In this document: positions 7,096-14,956 of the stretch, piece by piece
Numbering within the stretch: the first letter of the stretch is position 1
Layout of the letters: every line of letters starts with the position of its first letter
Source of the DNA: an uncultured Marinoscillum sp.
Lineage (GTDB): Bacteria > Bacteroidota > Bacteroidia > Cytophagales > MED-G16
Length of the DNA stretch: 34,630 nt
Assembly (NCBI GenBank): GCA_902529805.1
Contig: CABZXU010000017.1
Coordinates: 1-34,630, forward strand
Direction: 5' to 3'
Program-made: the position numbers and the translations under genes
The notes under the pieces: model-generated
The model's database searches: none
Seen by the model: only the letters and a program-made list of their open reading frames with translations
What the model was told of the DNA's origin: nothing

Positions 7096-7136
7096 TAAAA
7101 AGTAAGTATTCCAACAGAAAGAATAAATAATTGATA
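7096..7136 (-). pseudogene. Relic: inverted copy of part of the methyltransferase gene
   Basis: The reverse complement of 7096-7136 equals 7891-7929 (inside the methyltransferase gene at 7788-8231) at all 39 aligned bases, with two single-base insertions. Both indels break the reading frame. It is a fragment of a second copy of that gene or of a close relative, now noncoding. Confidence 0.65.
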
Positions 7137-7176
7137 GATTAATTCTTTATTTGAATTCTTCTACAAAATAAATAAT

Positions 7177-7210
7177 TCTGACAGTTATTTGTCACCTTTT
7201 GATTAATCAA
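7177..7210. repeat. 11-bp-spaced hexamer pair with 12-bp palindrome, copy 4 (no tRNA fragment)
   Basis: TGACAG at 7179-7184, then TGTCAC at 7190-7195, again 11 bp apart, and the palindrome TTGATTAATCAA at 7199-7210. The stretch from 7199 to about 7223 matches that following copy 3. No tRNA-His fragment is found upstream, so this may be an older, eroded unit end. Confidence 0.65.
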
Positions 7211-7222
7211 TCTTTTTTCAAT

Positions 7223-7230
7223 TATATTTA
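7223..7230 (+). promoter_or_regulatory. -7 promoter box, probable leaderless start
   Basis: TATATTTA ends 5 bp before the ATG at 7236, the same arrangement as at 4736-4743. The palindrome of the repeat module lies 13 bp upstream, about where a -33 region would be, so the module may also affect this promoter. Confidence 0.45.
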
Positions 7231-7235
7231 TATGT

Positions 7236-7700
7236 ATGAAAAAACTAATCATAATATTATTATTTATTCCACTTATTTCTTGTGATTTAAAAAGTGATTT
7301 AAAAGTAGATAGCGCAATTGAAAAAACATTCTCTGATTATGTTGAATATTGGAGTGAGGGAGATTTTGATAAAATAGTAAACGAAATATATAATATTCCT
7401 TTTGTATTGTACACTCAAGATAGTACTACGGTTATGAATACAGATGAAGAAGTTAAAGATTTTTTAATTTCAACGTTTGAAACCCTAGAATCTAATAATT
7501 ATGGGTACTCAATTAGAAATAAATGGGAACATTTTAAATCCGATAAAAATATTTCCATAATTGAAATGAATTTCACAAGATATTTAAAAGATAGTACAGT
7601 GATGGGTGAGAATGAAAGAAGCTCATCATACATATTAAGAAAATATAATGGAAATTATAAAATAGTTGGAATGATTCCTCATACTCCAATAAGTGAATAG
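7236..7700 (+). CDS. NTF2-like (SnoaL/DUF4440-type) lipoprotein
   Basis: 154 residues with lipobox LISC (Cys16). The order of an initial helix (AIEKTFSDYVEYWSEGDFDKIV), a short beta hairpin and a long C-terminal sheet ending in YKIVGMIPHTP fits the NTF2-like cone fold used by SnoaL and DUF4440 proteins. No catalytic residue can be assigned, so it may bind a small molecule or a partner. Single plus-strand gene directly after repeat module 4, and one of four small lipoproteins of this fold type in the window. Confidence 0.6.
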   Translation: MKKLIIILLFIPLISCDLKSDLKVDSAIEKTFSDYVEYWSEGDFDKIVNEIYNIPFVLYTQDSTTVMNTDEEVKDFLISTFETLESNNYGYSIRNKWEHFKSDKNISIIEMNFTRYLKDSTVMGENERSSSYILRKYNGNYKIVGMIPHTPISE

Positions 7701-7787
7701 AGTATAAAATAAATAATTGTGACAATAAAACATAATAAAAGTATAATTCTATTTCCAGTTTTGAGTATTAATTTTAAAATTTGAAGA

Positions 7788-8231
7788 ATGTTAAAAATAC
7801 CTCCTCCCCTTATAGTTTTAACTTTAATTATTTCTATTTATTTCTCATCAAAAAAAATTGATTTAATTCATCTGCCATTTCAACTCCCTATATCAATTTT
7901 TATTCTTTCTGTTGGAATACTTATTTTTATAAATCCAGTACTGCAATTCATAAAATCAAAAACTACTATTAATCCAATCAAGTTCGAGGAAACTAATAAA
8001 CTAGTAACATCAGGAATTTTTAAATATTCAAGAAATCCTATGTACCTAGGTATGTTGATGATAGTTATATCTACATCAATATTTTATTTGAATATTTACT
8101 CTATACTTACCCCTTTCTTATTTATATTATGGATAAATAGATTTCAGATAAAAAGAGAAGAAGTTTTTCTTACAGAAAAATTTGGTAAAGAATATTTATC
8201 ATACAAGAACAAAACCAGAAGATGGATTTAG
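7788..8231 (+). CDS. Membrane methyltransferase of the ICMT/PEMT type
   Basis: 147 residues, three to four membrane segments. The conserved region of isoprenylcysteine carboxyl methyltransferase / phospholipid N-methyltransferase proteins is present: GIFKYSRNPMYLG (about residues 72-85), then a hydrophobic hairpin, then a cytosolic tail with EKFGKEYLSYKNKTRRW. These residues bind S-adenosylmethionine in the family. Bacterial homologues have mostly unknown substrates; an inner-membrane lipid or small hydrophobic thiol is a guess. The 3' end lies next to repeat module 5, and part of the gene is duplicated in inverted orientation at 7096-7136. Confidence 0.85.
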   Translation: MLKIPPPLIVLTLIISIYFSSKKIDLIHLPFQLPISIFILSVGILIFINPVLQFIKSKTTINPIKFEETNKLVTSGIFKYSRNPMYLGMLMIVISTSIFYLNIYSILTPFLFILWINRFQIKREEVFLTEKFGKEYLSYKNKTRRWI

Positions 8232-8255
8232 TGATTTTTTACCAAAATTTAAAAT

Positions 8256-8288
8256 CTTGGCACTTATTTGGCACCTTTGATTAACCAA
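8256..8288. repeat. 11-bp-spaced hexamer pair with near-palindrome, copy 5 (no tRNA fragment)
   Basis: TGGCAC at 8258-8263 and 8269-8274 with spacer TTATT, as in copy 3. TTGATTAACCAA follows at 8277-8288 (one change from the palindrome), then a GGCCTTTAAG stretch and the end of a minus-strand gene, the same order as in copy 1. The tRNA piece is missing. Confidence 0.65.
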
Positions 8289-8316
8289 TATATTCTAAGG
8301 CCTTTAAGTGGGGTTT

Positions 8317-8499
8317 CTAATTGTTTTTTTTCTTTTGAGCTTCAATATGTAATAGCCCAGTAACAGACCATATTAAACCTCCAGTCATAGCAATCCTATC
8401 ATAATCAACTTCAAGCCAAAGACATAAACCAATTATACCAACTGCAAGAGCTACTGGATTTATAAATACATAAAACTCTTCTTTATTAAATTTACTCAT
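8317..8499 (-). CDS. Small two-segment membrane protein
   Basis: 60 residues with two hydrophobic stretches (about 11-29 and 36-52) and a basic tail AQKKKNN. I do not recognise the family. I keep it as real because its stop sits next to a repeat module just as the DUF4268 gene does. In addition, the 25 bp upstream of its start (8510-8534) match 1337-1361, upstream of the first gene in the window, at 23 positions. A TAGGTTTA box precedes the ATG by a few bases. Short length keeps confidence moderate. Confidence 0.55.
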   Translation of the reverse strand: MSKFNKEEFYVFINPVALAVGIIGLCLWLEVDYDRIAMTGGLIWSVTGLLHIEAQKKKNN

Positions 8500-8579
8500 A
8501 CCTTAAACCTACAATTATCTAAGAAAAATTCAAACCATAGAAATATATTCTTATTTTAAAATTATTGTAAATTGTAAGT

Positions 8580-9134
8580 GTGAAAAATCTATTATTTCTT
8601 TTAGTGTTTATTTCATTTGTTTTTGCTTGTGACAATTCTATATCAAGAAATGAAGAAAACAGTACTTTACTTAAGTTTCCTGAAGTCGTTAGTAGAGAAG
8701 AAAGTTCTACGATATCAGTGTCTCAACTGGAGTGGTTAACCGGTCAAAGAGAGGGTTCGCATGATGGAGGAATCGTAGAACAAACATGGTTTCCACCTCG
8801 CTCTGGGACCATTACTGCTTTAGTTCGCTCTACAAAAGAACCAGAGACAAGATTTGTTGAAATCATTCATATAAGGGAAATCAATGGGAGTCTAGAATTA
8901 AATCTACAAATCTTTAATAACTCACTAGAATCAGAAAATATAAGTGCAACTTATTCTCGAATTCATAAATTTGAATTAACTGAATTGGGAGATAGATATT
9001 TAGCCTTCAAGGGAGTTAGTAATGGTGCTCATCGTACTCTCAGTTATCAGCGCTCTGAAGGAGATATTTTTTCAATACACATTGAAACTAATGTTGGCGA
9101 AAGAATTGAAATTAAACTTACGCCAATAATATAA
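8580..9134 (+). CDS. DUF6265-type lipoprotein
   Basis: 184 residues from a GTG start; lipobox VFAC with Cys17. The segment WLTGQREGSHDGGIVEQTW (52-70), followed by GTITALVRSTKE, matches the layout of DUF6265 proteins: a 'WL.G.W.G...G...EE.W..P..G...G..R' pattern, a lipocalin-like small barrel often seen as a solitary exported protein in Bacteroidota. The function of the family is unknown. A TAAATTGT box at 8568-8575 sits 4 bp before the start codon, supporting the GTG. The stop overlaps the 14-bp repeat also found at the end of the cyclase gene. Confidence 0.75.
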   Translation: MKNLLFLLVFISFVFACDNSISRNEENSTLLKFPEVVSREESSTISVSQLEWLTGQREGSHDGGIVEQTWFPPRSGTITALVRSTKEPETRFVEIIHIREINGSLELNLQIFNNSLESENISATYSRIHKFELTELGDRYLAFKGVSNGAHRTLSYQRSEGDIFSIHIETNVGERIEIKLTPII

Positions 9135-9245
9135 ACCATAGGCATTTTTATAAATAGTTTATCTTATAAAGTTTTCACTTTTTTATAAAAAACATTAAAT
9201 TATTAATAATTAACCCTTTACTTATTAACAATTAAACATTTACAC

Positions 9246-10262
9246 ATGAAATATTTATTTTTTACCATTTTATCAATATTTATAGTAGCCTGTTCTTCAC
9301 CTGAAAAGAATCCAAATGCAAAGATTGAAATCTTTGATGAATCTATTTTAGAAATTATTGACATCTATTCAGAGATTGAAGAACTTGCCGATTCTATTTC
9401 TCTTCCTGAAGGGCCTGTCTGGGATAAAGCTTCAAACTCATTGCTTTTTACTGATGTCATGGGAAATAAAATTTACAAGTGGAATGAAGAAGAAGGGACA
9501 AAAGAATATATATCGCCAAGTGGAAATACTGGTTATGCTCCAAATGTTAACCTAGGCCTATTGGGTGGTAATGGTTTGTTAATCGATGAGAATGGGGATA
9601 TAATTGTCTGTCAGCATGGAGACAGAAGATTAGCAAAAATAGAAAATGCTTCTTCTAACTCACCAAATTTTACTACACTTATAGATAACTATGAAGGAGG
9701 CAGATTCAATAGCCCAAATGACCTTACTTATGCTAGTAATGGAGATATATATTTCACTGATCCATCTTTCGGATTTTTTAATCTAGAAACTTTTCAATTT
9801 GTAGATTCTGATTTAAAGGATCTTGACTTTAACGGTGTGTATAAATTCAATGTAAATACAAAGGCATTATCCCTGATAACCGATCAAATTGATTTGCCCA
9901 ATGGCATTGCACTATCTCCCGATGAGAAATCTTTATATGTTAATAAAATGGCGTTCATTGATGGAAATAGAAAAATATTAAAAATAAACCTAGAGAGTAT
10001 GGAAATGAGTACTTTTTTTGATGGAGCAGAATTACCACAAGAGGATGAAGGAAATTTTGATGGATTGAAAGTACACTCATCTGGAAATATATTTACTTCA
10101 GGTCCTGGCGGTCTTTTGATTATTTCACCAGAAGGTAAGCTGCTTGGTAAAATTGATTTTGGAACTATTACTAATTGTGCATTTGACGATAAGGAAGAAT
10201 ATCTCTACGTAACAGGTTTTGTTAACAACCCTAAAGTTTACAGAATAAAATTAAATATGTAA
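9246..10262 (+). CDS. SMP-30/gluconolactonase/LRE-family lipoprotein
   Basis: 338 residues, lipobox VACS with Cys16. It is a six-bladed beta-propeller of the SMP-30 family: LPEGPVWD with metal ligand Glu55, FNSPNDLTY with Asn158, FTDPSFGF, NGIALSPDEKSLYV, and a DGLKV segment supplying the last metal-binding Asp. Family members hydrolyse lactones such as gluconolactone with a divalent metal. The lipoprotein signal puts this one in the periplasm or on the outer membrane, where it may act on sugar lactones from polysaccharide breakdown. Its own promoter region (9135-9245) is AT-rich with no other feature seen. Confidence 0.88.
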   Translation: MKYLFFTILSIFIVACSSPEKNPNAKIEIFDESILEIIDIYSEIEELADSISLPEGPVWDKASNSLLFTDVMGNKIYKWNEEEGTKEYISPSGNTGYAPNVNLGLLGGNGLLIDENGDIIVCQHGDRRLAKIENASSNSPNFTTLIDNYEGGRFNSPNDLTYASNGDIYFTDPSFGFFNLETFQFVDSDLKDLDFNGVYKFNVNTKALSLITDQIDLPNGIALSPDEKSLYVNKMAFIDGNRKILKINLESMEMSTFFDGAELPQEDEGNFDGLKVHSSGNIFTSGPGGLLIISPEGKLLGKIDFGTITNCAFDDKEEYLYVTGFVNNPKVYRIKLNM

Positions 10263-10324
10263 AACTGGCATTTAATTTATTTTACTTAAGAAAAAAAAAA
10301 CAAAAATTTCTCACAATAGATTTA

Positions 10325-11743
10325 TTATATTCCCAAAGAAATATAAGTATTTCCACCAACAATGCCGTCTACTTTGAGACCTTTTTTTTGTTGATATATC
10401 TTTACTTTATATTCAAGCTGTTTATCAAAATTACCTGTTTGTACTAATCCAAAAATCTTCTGAAGCTCTTTAACTCCATACCCACTTTTCCCCAATCGTA
10501 ATGTTTCCCTTTGTAATTCTTTGAAGGTGTAACCATCTTCTTTAAGGCTTAAAATAACTCTGAAATTATCAATTTTATAATATATATCACCACCTCTCAT
10601 ACTTGTATAAAAATTTCTATAATTACCATACCAGGCTTTAAGACTTTTACTCAAGGATTTTGAATATTTAATATTATCAAGACTTCTTATACTAGTGTTA
10701 GGATTCAATGTTTTAAAAAAATTAAAGTCATTTTTATAAAACAAATAATGATAAGCTTCAATTAACCCCCAGGGGTCTTTTTTATCGTAGATGGAAGGTT
10801 TAGTAACGACATAATTAGGAGTTACTAATATAAACTTAATGCTGGAAGGATCATAAGTCCAGCTTTTCCGGATGGTTCCATCTGCATTTTTTGTTACAGT
10901 TTCATTTGTTTTTGAACCAAATGAAAGATGATATTTATATGCCCCAGGATTAACTTCAACAATTTTTACTTTATATAAATCACCGTTTTTTTCATAATCC
11001 AATCTTTCAGCTTTTGCTGAACCATATTCATTTAATTTCCATTTAAAAAACCAGCAAGAAGAAAAATTTTCACTAGAATTAAACGTAATTTCTATTTCAC
11101 TGTCTCTAACTATAGCATTTTTAAGGGATAAATTTTTAAATTCGGGATCATAAAACGGAGCATTTATATAATCTTTCTTTGATATAGGATTTTCTAATAA
11201 TTGCCACTTTGTATCATCAGGAAAATGATCTCTTATAAATTCTTCAGGCTTTGGATTAAAATATTTTGGTTTAAATTCTCTTCTAAAACTATCCCCTGAA
11301 CCATATCCTGAAGCCCAAGTCAAATCAAAAATTACGTATCTCCCATCCAATTTGACAACATTCCAAGCGTGATTGGAGTAATACTCACCTATTTGACCAA
11401 AACCAGCAACACCCATTCCTGTAACAAAATTATTTTCAATTGAAGAAATTTTACATAACTCTTGAAAAAGTTCTGTATAATCTTGACAAACACCTTCCAT
11501 AGTATTTATTGTGTTTAGAGGTGTTCTAGCTCTTTTACCATATGCTATTTTATCAGTTATAAATTTTGCAAAAGCATAAACTTTTTCTGTGTCACTATAG
11601 TGTGATTTTATGATAGTACTATGAAGTTCATTAATACTTGAATATTTTTTATTTGGGATTTTTTTTACATCATTATATATATGACTATAATCCTGAGATA
11701 AAAGAAAAAATGGAATTAATAGAAATATAATTATATATTTCAT
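10325..11743 (-). CDS. Secreted transglutaminase-like protein with peptidoglycan-binding domain
   Basis: 472 residues with a signal peptide ending in LLSQ. The transglutaminase-core triad is visible: Cys86 in GVCQDY, His125 in NHAWNVV and Asp140 in VIFDLTWA. The C-terminal 65 residues form a PG_binding_1 domain (LRLGKSGYGVKELQKIFG, then KIYQQKKGLKVDGIVGG). The domain order, protease-like core then a linker of about 250 residues then a wall anchor, suggests a cell-wall-associated peptidase or amidase; the substrate is unknown. Single minus-strand gene, convergent with the SMP-30 gene. Confidence 0.88.
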   Translation of the reverse strand: MKYIIIFLLIPFFLLSQDYSHIYNDVKKIPNKKYSSINELHSTIIKSHYSDTEKVYAFAKFITDKIAYGKRARTPLNTINTMEGVCQDYTELFQELCKISSIENNFVTGMGVAGFGQIGEYYSNHAWNVVKLDGRYVIFDLTWASGYGSGDSFRREFKPKYFNPKPEEFIRDHFPDDTKWQLLENPISKKDYINAPFYDPEFKNLSLKNAIVRDSEIEITFNSSENFSSCWFFKWKLNEYGSAKAERLDYEKNGDLYKVKIVEVNPGAYKYHLSFGSKTNETVTKNADGTIRKSWTYDPSSIKFILVTPNYVVTKPSIYDKKDPWGLIEAYHYLFYKNDFNFFKTLNPNTSIRSLDNIKYSKSLSKSLKAWYGNYRNFYTSMRGGDIYYKIDNFRVILSLKEDGYTFKELQRETLRLGKSGYGVKELQKIFGLVQTGNFDKQLEYKVKIYQQKKGLKVDGIVGGNTYISLGI

Positions 11744-11815
11744 AACAAATATATAACGGAGAGATGAATATAAAATTGTCTAAGGTCTTTTAATTAATTA
11801 ATTTTCAATCATACA

Positions 11816-11828
11816 ATTACATTGTAAT
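11816..11828. promoter_or_regulatory. Palindrome ATTACATTGTAAT upstream of the DUF4242 gene
   Basis: A 13-bp perfect inverted repeat lies about 48 bp before the ATG at 11876. It could be an operator, but in such AT-rich DNA a chance palindrome is possible. The rest of 11744-11875 holds the divergent promoters only. Confidence 0.25.
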
Positions 11829-11875
11829 AATTTTTATTGTTATTTTTAATATTGATAATCAAAACAAATTAAAAA

Positions 11876-12157
11876 ATGAATAAATATTTAATCAAAAGAG
11901 AAATTGAAGGTGCTTCGCAAATACCTAGCGAAAAATTAGATGAAATAGGTCAAGGTTCTGAATCAGTTTTAGTTGAAATGAGAAATGAAGGAAAAAATAT
12001 AGAACAAGAACAAAGTTATGTTGCTGGAAATAATGTTTTTTGTGTCTATAACGCTGACTCAGAAGATGTTGTTAAAGAACACGCCGAACGCGCTGGTGTT
12101 CCAGTAAATGAAATAACCTTAGTATCTAGTGTATTAAAGCATAATACAAATAAATAA
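11876..12157 (+). CDS. DUF4242 (SCO4226-like) small protein
   Basis: 93 residues, no signal peptide. It fits the DUF4242 ferredoxin-like fold: MNKYLIKREIEG at the start, YVAGNNVFCVYNADSEDVV in the middle and EHAERAGVPVNEITLV near the end. The Streptomyces member SCO4226 binds nickel, but most members are uncharacterised. First gene of a plus-strand cluster reaching 14383; 18 bp separate it from the next gene, so co-transcription is likely. Confidence 0.85.
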   Translation: MNKYLIKREIEGASQIPSEKLDEIGQGSESVLVEMRNEGKNIEQEQSYVAGNNVFCVYNADSEDVVKEHAERAGVPVNEITLVSSVLKHNTNK

Positions 12158-12175
12158 TTGAAACCGCTTTAAAAT

Positions 12176-12661
12176 ATGATAAAATATTTTGGAATTTTTA
12201 TTGCTATTTTTGTCTTCTCTTGTAATTCACCTAAAAAAAATTCTCTAAGCGAAAATAATCTAGAAATGGCCCAGTCGTTTCTTGATAACATAATTACTAA
12301 TCCAGAAAAAGCGAAAAGTTTACTTCACAAAGATTTTACATTTGCTTGGATGGGAATTATAGAACAAGGAGGTAAAATTTGGAATAGAGAAAATTTATTC
12401 GATGAATATTTTAAAAATATTATTCCAGAAATTCTTCCAAATGGTATAGTTTTAAAAACAGTAGATGCTATTTCTGATGATAACGGAGTTGCAATAATTC
12501 AAGAAGGTGATGCTGTTGGTAAAAATGGTGAATATGACAACAAATATGTTTGGGTATTCAAAATGAAAGATGGTTTAATTCATTCAATTAGAGAATATAA
12601 TAGTGATATTTTAGTTGCAACTCAATTATATGACTATAAATTAATTAACACTAAGGAATGA
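12176..12661 (+). CDS. SnoaL/NTF2-like lipoprotein
   Basis: 161 residues, lipobox VFSC (Cys16). The fold pattern is that of SnoaL-like proteins: helix with LSENNLEMAQSFLDN, a HKDFTFAWMG strand, then KYVWVFKMKDGLIHSIREYN, the usual 'W.F.dGKI..ireY' ending. It overlaps the following gene by four bases (ATGA at 12658-12661), a sign of translational coupling. No catalytic residues can be named. Confidence 0.8.
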   Translation: MIKYFGIFIAIFVFSCNSPKKNSLSENNLEMAQSFLDNIITNPEKAKSLLHKDFTFAWMGIIEQGGKIWNRENLFDEYFKNIIPEILPNGIVLKTVDAISDDNGVAIIQEGDAVGKNGEYDNKYVWVFKMKDGLIHSIREYNSDILVATQLYDYKLINTKE

Positions 12662-13122
12662 AGAAAATCTTATTTTATATAGTAACTATATTAATTGTAA
12701 ACTTAAATATTGCTAATTCTCAGAGCAAAGGAAATTATTATGGTGAAGATTTTTCTGTTTTAGATATTAAAGATTATTCTTCAAACAAACTAGATTTTTT
12801 AAATAACCCTGAAAATAAAATTAAAATAGAAGGTGAGGTATTATCAACTTGTCCTATGAAAGGATGCTGGATGAAGGTGAAAGCAAATGAAGATACAATT
12901 CTTGTTAGGTTTAAAGATTATGGTTTTTTTGTCCCTACTGATGGAGTGACAGGAAATAAAACTATTATTAATGGCAAACTTAAAGTAGATACTTTAAGTG
13001 TTGCTCTCCTTAGACATTATGCTGAAGATGCCGGCAAATCACAAGAGGAAATAAATGAAATAAATGATTCAGAAGTTTCATTAACATTTCTTGCTGATGG
13101 TGTTATTATAAAAAAAGATTGA
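12658..13122 (+). CDS. DUF4920 secreted protein
   Basis: 154 residues with a signal peptide ending in ANSQ. The DUF4920 signature is clear: VLSTCPMKGCWMKVK (Cys65, Cys70), followed by LVRFKDYGFFVPTDG and an INGKLKVDTLSV strand. It is an OB-fold-like periplasmic protein found across Bacteroidota; the two cysteines suggest metal or heme handling, but no function is established. It overlaps the preceding lipoprotein gene by four bases, so the two are likely made together. Confidence 0.88.
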   Translation: MKKILFYIVTILIVNLNIANSQSKGNYYGEDFSVLDIKDYSSNKLDFLNNPENKIKIEGEVLSTCPMKGCWMKVKANEDTILVRFKDYGFFVPTDGVTGNKTIINGKLKVDTLSVALLRHYAEDAGKSQEEINEINDSEVSLTFLADGVIIKKD

Positions 13123-13144
13123 TCTTTTAAATGTAATTGCAGTA

Positions 13145-14383
13145 ATGAAAAAATTATTCTTTCTTTTATACTTTATCCCACTGGTTTCTTTTGGACAGAA
13201 ATTTGAAGATGATTTGAAAGATTTTGAAGCTTTTGAAAAATTAATAATAATTGATAGTGAAAGTACCATTGATCGGTTTGGGTTCTTCAAAGAAAAACCT
13301 TGGATTATGGGAGATCACTCACCCTCTTTTTTCAAAGGCTCTTGGTGGGGATACTTGCAAAATAATCCAATAATATATTTACTTGAAAGAGCTTTAGGAT
13401 CATCTGTTTTTAATTCTGGTCCACATAAGGAAAATTTAAATCCTTCATCAAATGATTTTGGACACTATAATCCTTTGTTTTTAGAAAAAGTAATTGGAAG
13501 ATTCAAGTCCTTGTCACCAATTTCAAAAAAAATTATTCAACCTTTTTATGATTCGCATTTTAAAGGTCAGCTTAAAGAATTAATGCAAAATAGAATTTCA
13601 GTTTATTTTAGTAATTCTAATAAAGATTTTCTTGAAAAAATTAAAAATAGGTATGATCATAACTTACTTGTTCAAGAAATTAAAACTTCTAACCTTGAAA
13701 TACCTTTTGAAACTTTGTTCTGGATTCGAAGGGATTATGATGGCACATCAGATAAGTTTCTAACATTATTTGAATTAATAATGGAGGAGTTTGATAAGGA
13801 TTCAGAAGAAAAACCAGTTGAAGCTCCTAAAGAAGGAGCAAAAAAGGATGTAAATAAATTTCCAGGAACTGATTCGTATACATCATATGAAGGAAAAAGT
13901 ACAATATATGACTATAATTCATATAAAATAATAATTACTCCTTGGAGTAACATTATGGGACCTGACTACGCTGATATTATGGGTTCACAGATAATGGCAA
14001 TCTCAAAAGATGATATGTCAGTTAAATATATAGGAAAATCAATTTCTCAATTTGATTTTGGAGGGGTGGTTAAGAATTTTATGATTCTTTTAGATAGAGA
14101 AATGAGTGTAGATCCAGGATTTGGATTTAATGTTTTTGATTTAAAAAACCAGAAATATGTTTTTTATGGATTCACCTATAGTGGATTGAAAATAGTGAAC
14201 TCTAAAATTGAATTTTATATGAGAATAGATAGTGATAAAGAGTTTAATAAGCCACAGTGTTTAAAAGGATCTACAAATCCATATTTATTTGTTGATGGAT
14301 ATGTCGAAAAAGTAATTTTTGACCTTTCTAATCTAGAATTACAAAGAACAGGTGTTTATGATTGTATAATTCAAGGATATTAG
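13145..14383 (+). CDS. Secreted protein of unknown function
   Basis: 412 residues with a signal peptide ending in SFGQ. I do not recognise a family. The N-terminal part is rich in Trp and Phe (FFKGSWWGYLQ at about 61-71). A charged linker, EEKPVEAPKEGAKKD (about 221-235), separates it from a C-terminal region of beta strands. It follows the DUF4920 gene by 22 bp on the same strand and probably ends that transcription unit. A relic with different base composition starts at its last codons. Confidence 0.65.
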   Translation: MKKLFFLLYFIPLVSFGQKFEDDLKDFEAFEKLIIIDSESTIDRFGFFKEKPWIMGDHSPSFFKGSWWGYLQNNPIIYLLERALGSSVFNSGPHKENLNPSSNDFGHYNPLFLEKVIGRFKSLSPISKKIIQPFYDSHFKGQLKELMQNRISVYFSNSNKDFLEKIKNRYDHNLLVQEIKTSNLEIPFETLFWIRRDYDGTSDKFLTLFELIMEEFDKDSEEKPVEAPKEGAKKDVNKFPGTDSYTSYEGKSTIYDYNSYKIIITPWSNIMGPDYADIMGSQIMAISKDDMSVKYIGKSISQFDFGGVVKNFMILLDREMSVDPGFGFNVFDLKNQKYVFYGFTYSGLKIVNSKIEFYMRIDSDKEFNKPQCLKGSTNPYLFVDGYVEKVIFDLSNLELQRTGVYDCIIQGY

Positions 14384-14450
14384 AAGAGAACTTTCTGAGC
14401 AACCACCGGAAGGAATTCTGATGGTTGGCTTTAAGACTGATGAAATGTAA
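14376..14450 (+). pseudogene. Short coding relic of higher GC
   Basis: In a frame shifted from the gene ending at 14383, 24 codons read DIRRELSEQPPEGILMV and then GFKTDEM before a TAA at 14448-14450. The stretch is richer in G and C than its surroundings and uses codons (CCG, CTG, GGC) that are rare nearby. It looks like the tail end of a foreign or lost gene. I cannot name the family. Confidence 0.4.
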
Positions 14451-14468
14451 ATCGTTTAAAATTTGTTA

Positions 14469-14912
14469 TTAATAAATATTCTCTATTAATTCCTCCTTAT
14501 TATTAAATACTATTTTATCACCTTTTTTTTTATTGTTTAATAATTTTCCAATTGGAGATGATAAAGAAATTATATAAATATCATTATTATCAATAATTTG
14601 TTTACCTAACCCTATACTAATAAAATAAAATGATTTGTTAGTTTTAATAAAACTTCCAACTCCTGCTTTGTTTTTTTTATCTGAAAAGCTTATAGATTTA
14701 ATTGCTCTTAGCTGATTTTTTAAAATTAATAATTGATTGTGAATTTTATCATATTCTGTTTGCATTAAAACTCTGCTTGTCTCAAACTTATCTCCAGCAC
14801 TGCTCTTTTTAAGATTATTTTTTTCTTTATTAATTGAATCTAACTCAAATTTTAGAAGTTGAATTTTATCTTTAATTAAAAGAGTAATAAAATCGATAAC
14901 TCTCTTTTTCAT
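14469..14912 (-). CDS. Gre-factor-like protein
   Basis: 147 residues. A coiled-coil N-terminal part (about 1-75) contains SSAGDKFETSR (37-47), typical of GreA/GreB-like proteins of flavobacteria. The C-terminal part contains VGSFIKTNKSFYFISIGLG and SSPIGKLLNNKKKGD, the FKBP-like C-terminal domain of Gre factors. Homologues are often wrongly named '3-oxoacyl-ACP synthase'. A role at RNA polymerase (transcript cleavage or secondary-channel binding) is plausible, but the acidic tip residues of true GreA are not obvious. Single minus-strand gene, 44 bp downstream of the MerC-domain gene, so the two may be co-transcribed. Confidence 0.75.
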   Translation of the reverse strand: MKKRVIDFITLLIKDKIQLLKFELDSINKEKNNLKKSSAGDKFETSRVLMQTEYDKIHNQLLILKNQLRAIKSISFSDKKNKAGVGSFIKTNKSFYFISIGLGKQIIDNNDIYIISLSSPIGKLLNNKKKGDKIVFNNKEELIENIY

Positions 14913-14956
14913 AGCTATTTAGAAAATATTATAAATAAAGAAAATTTAGGAAGAAT

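Noticed and set aside
14391-14432. Terminator hairpin from AACC and GGTT stretches
   Set aside because: The stem is only about five pairs around a long loop with no T-run; a coding relic explains the sequence better.
14469-14912. 3-oxoacyl-ACP synthase
   Set aside because: That name is often given to homologues, but the protein is too short and has Gre-factor-like segments, not a thiolase fold.
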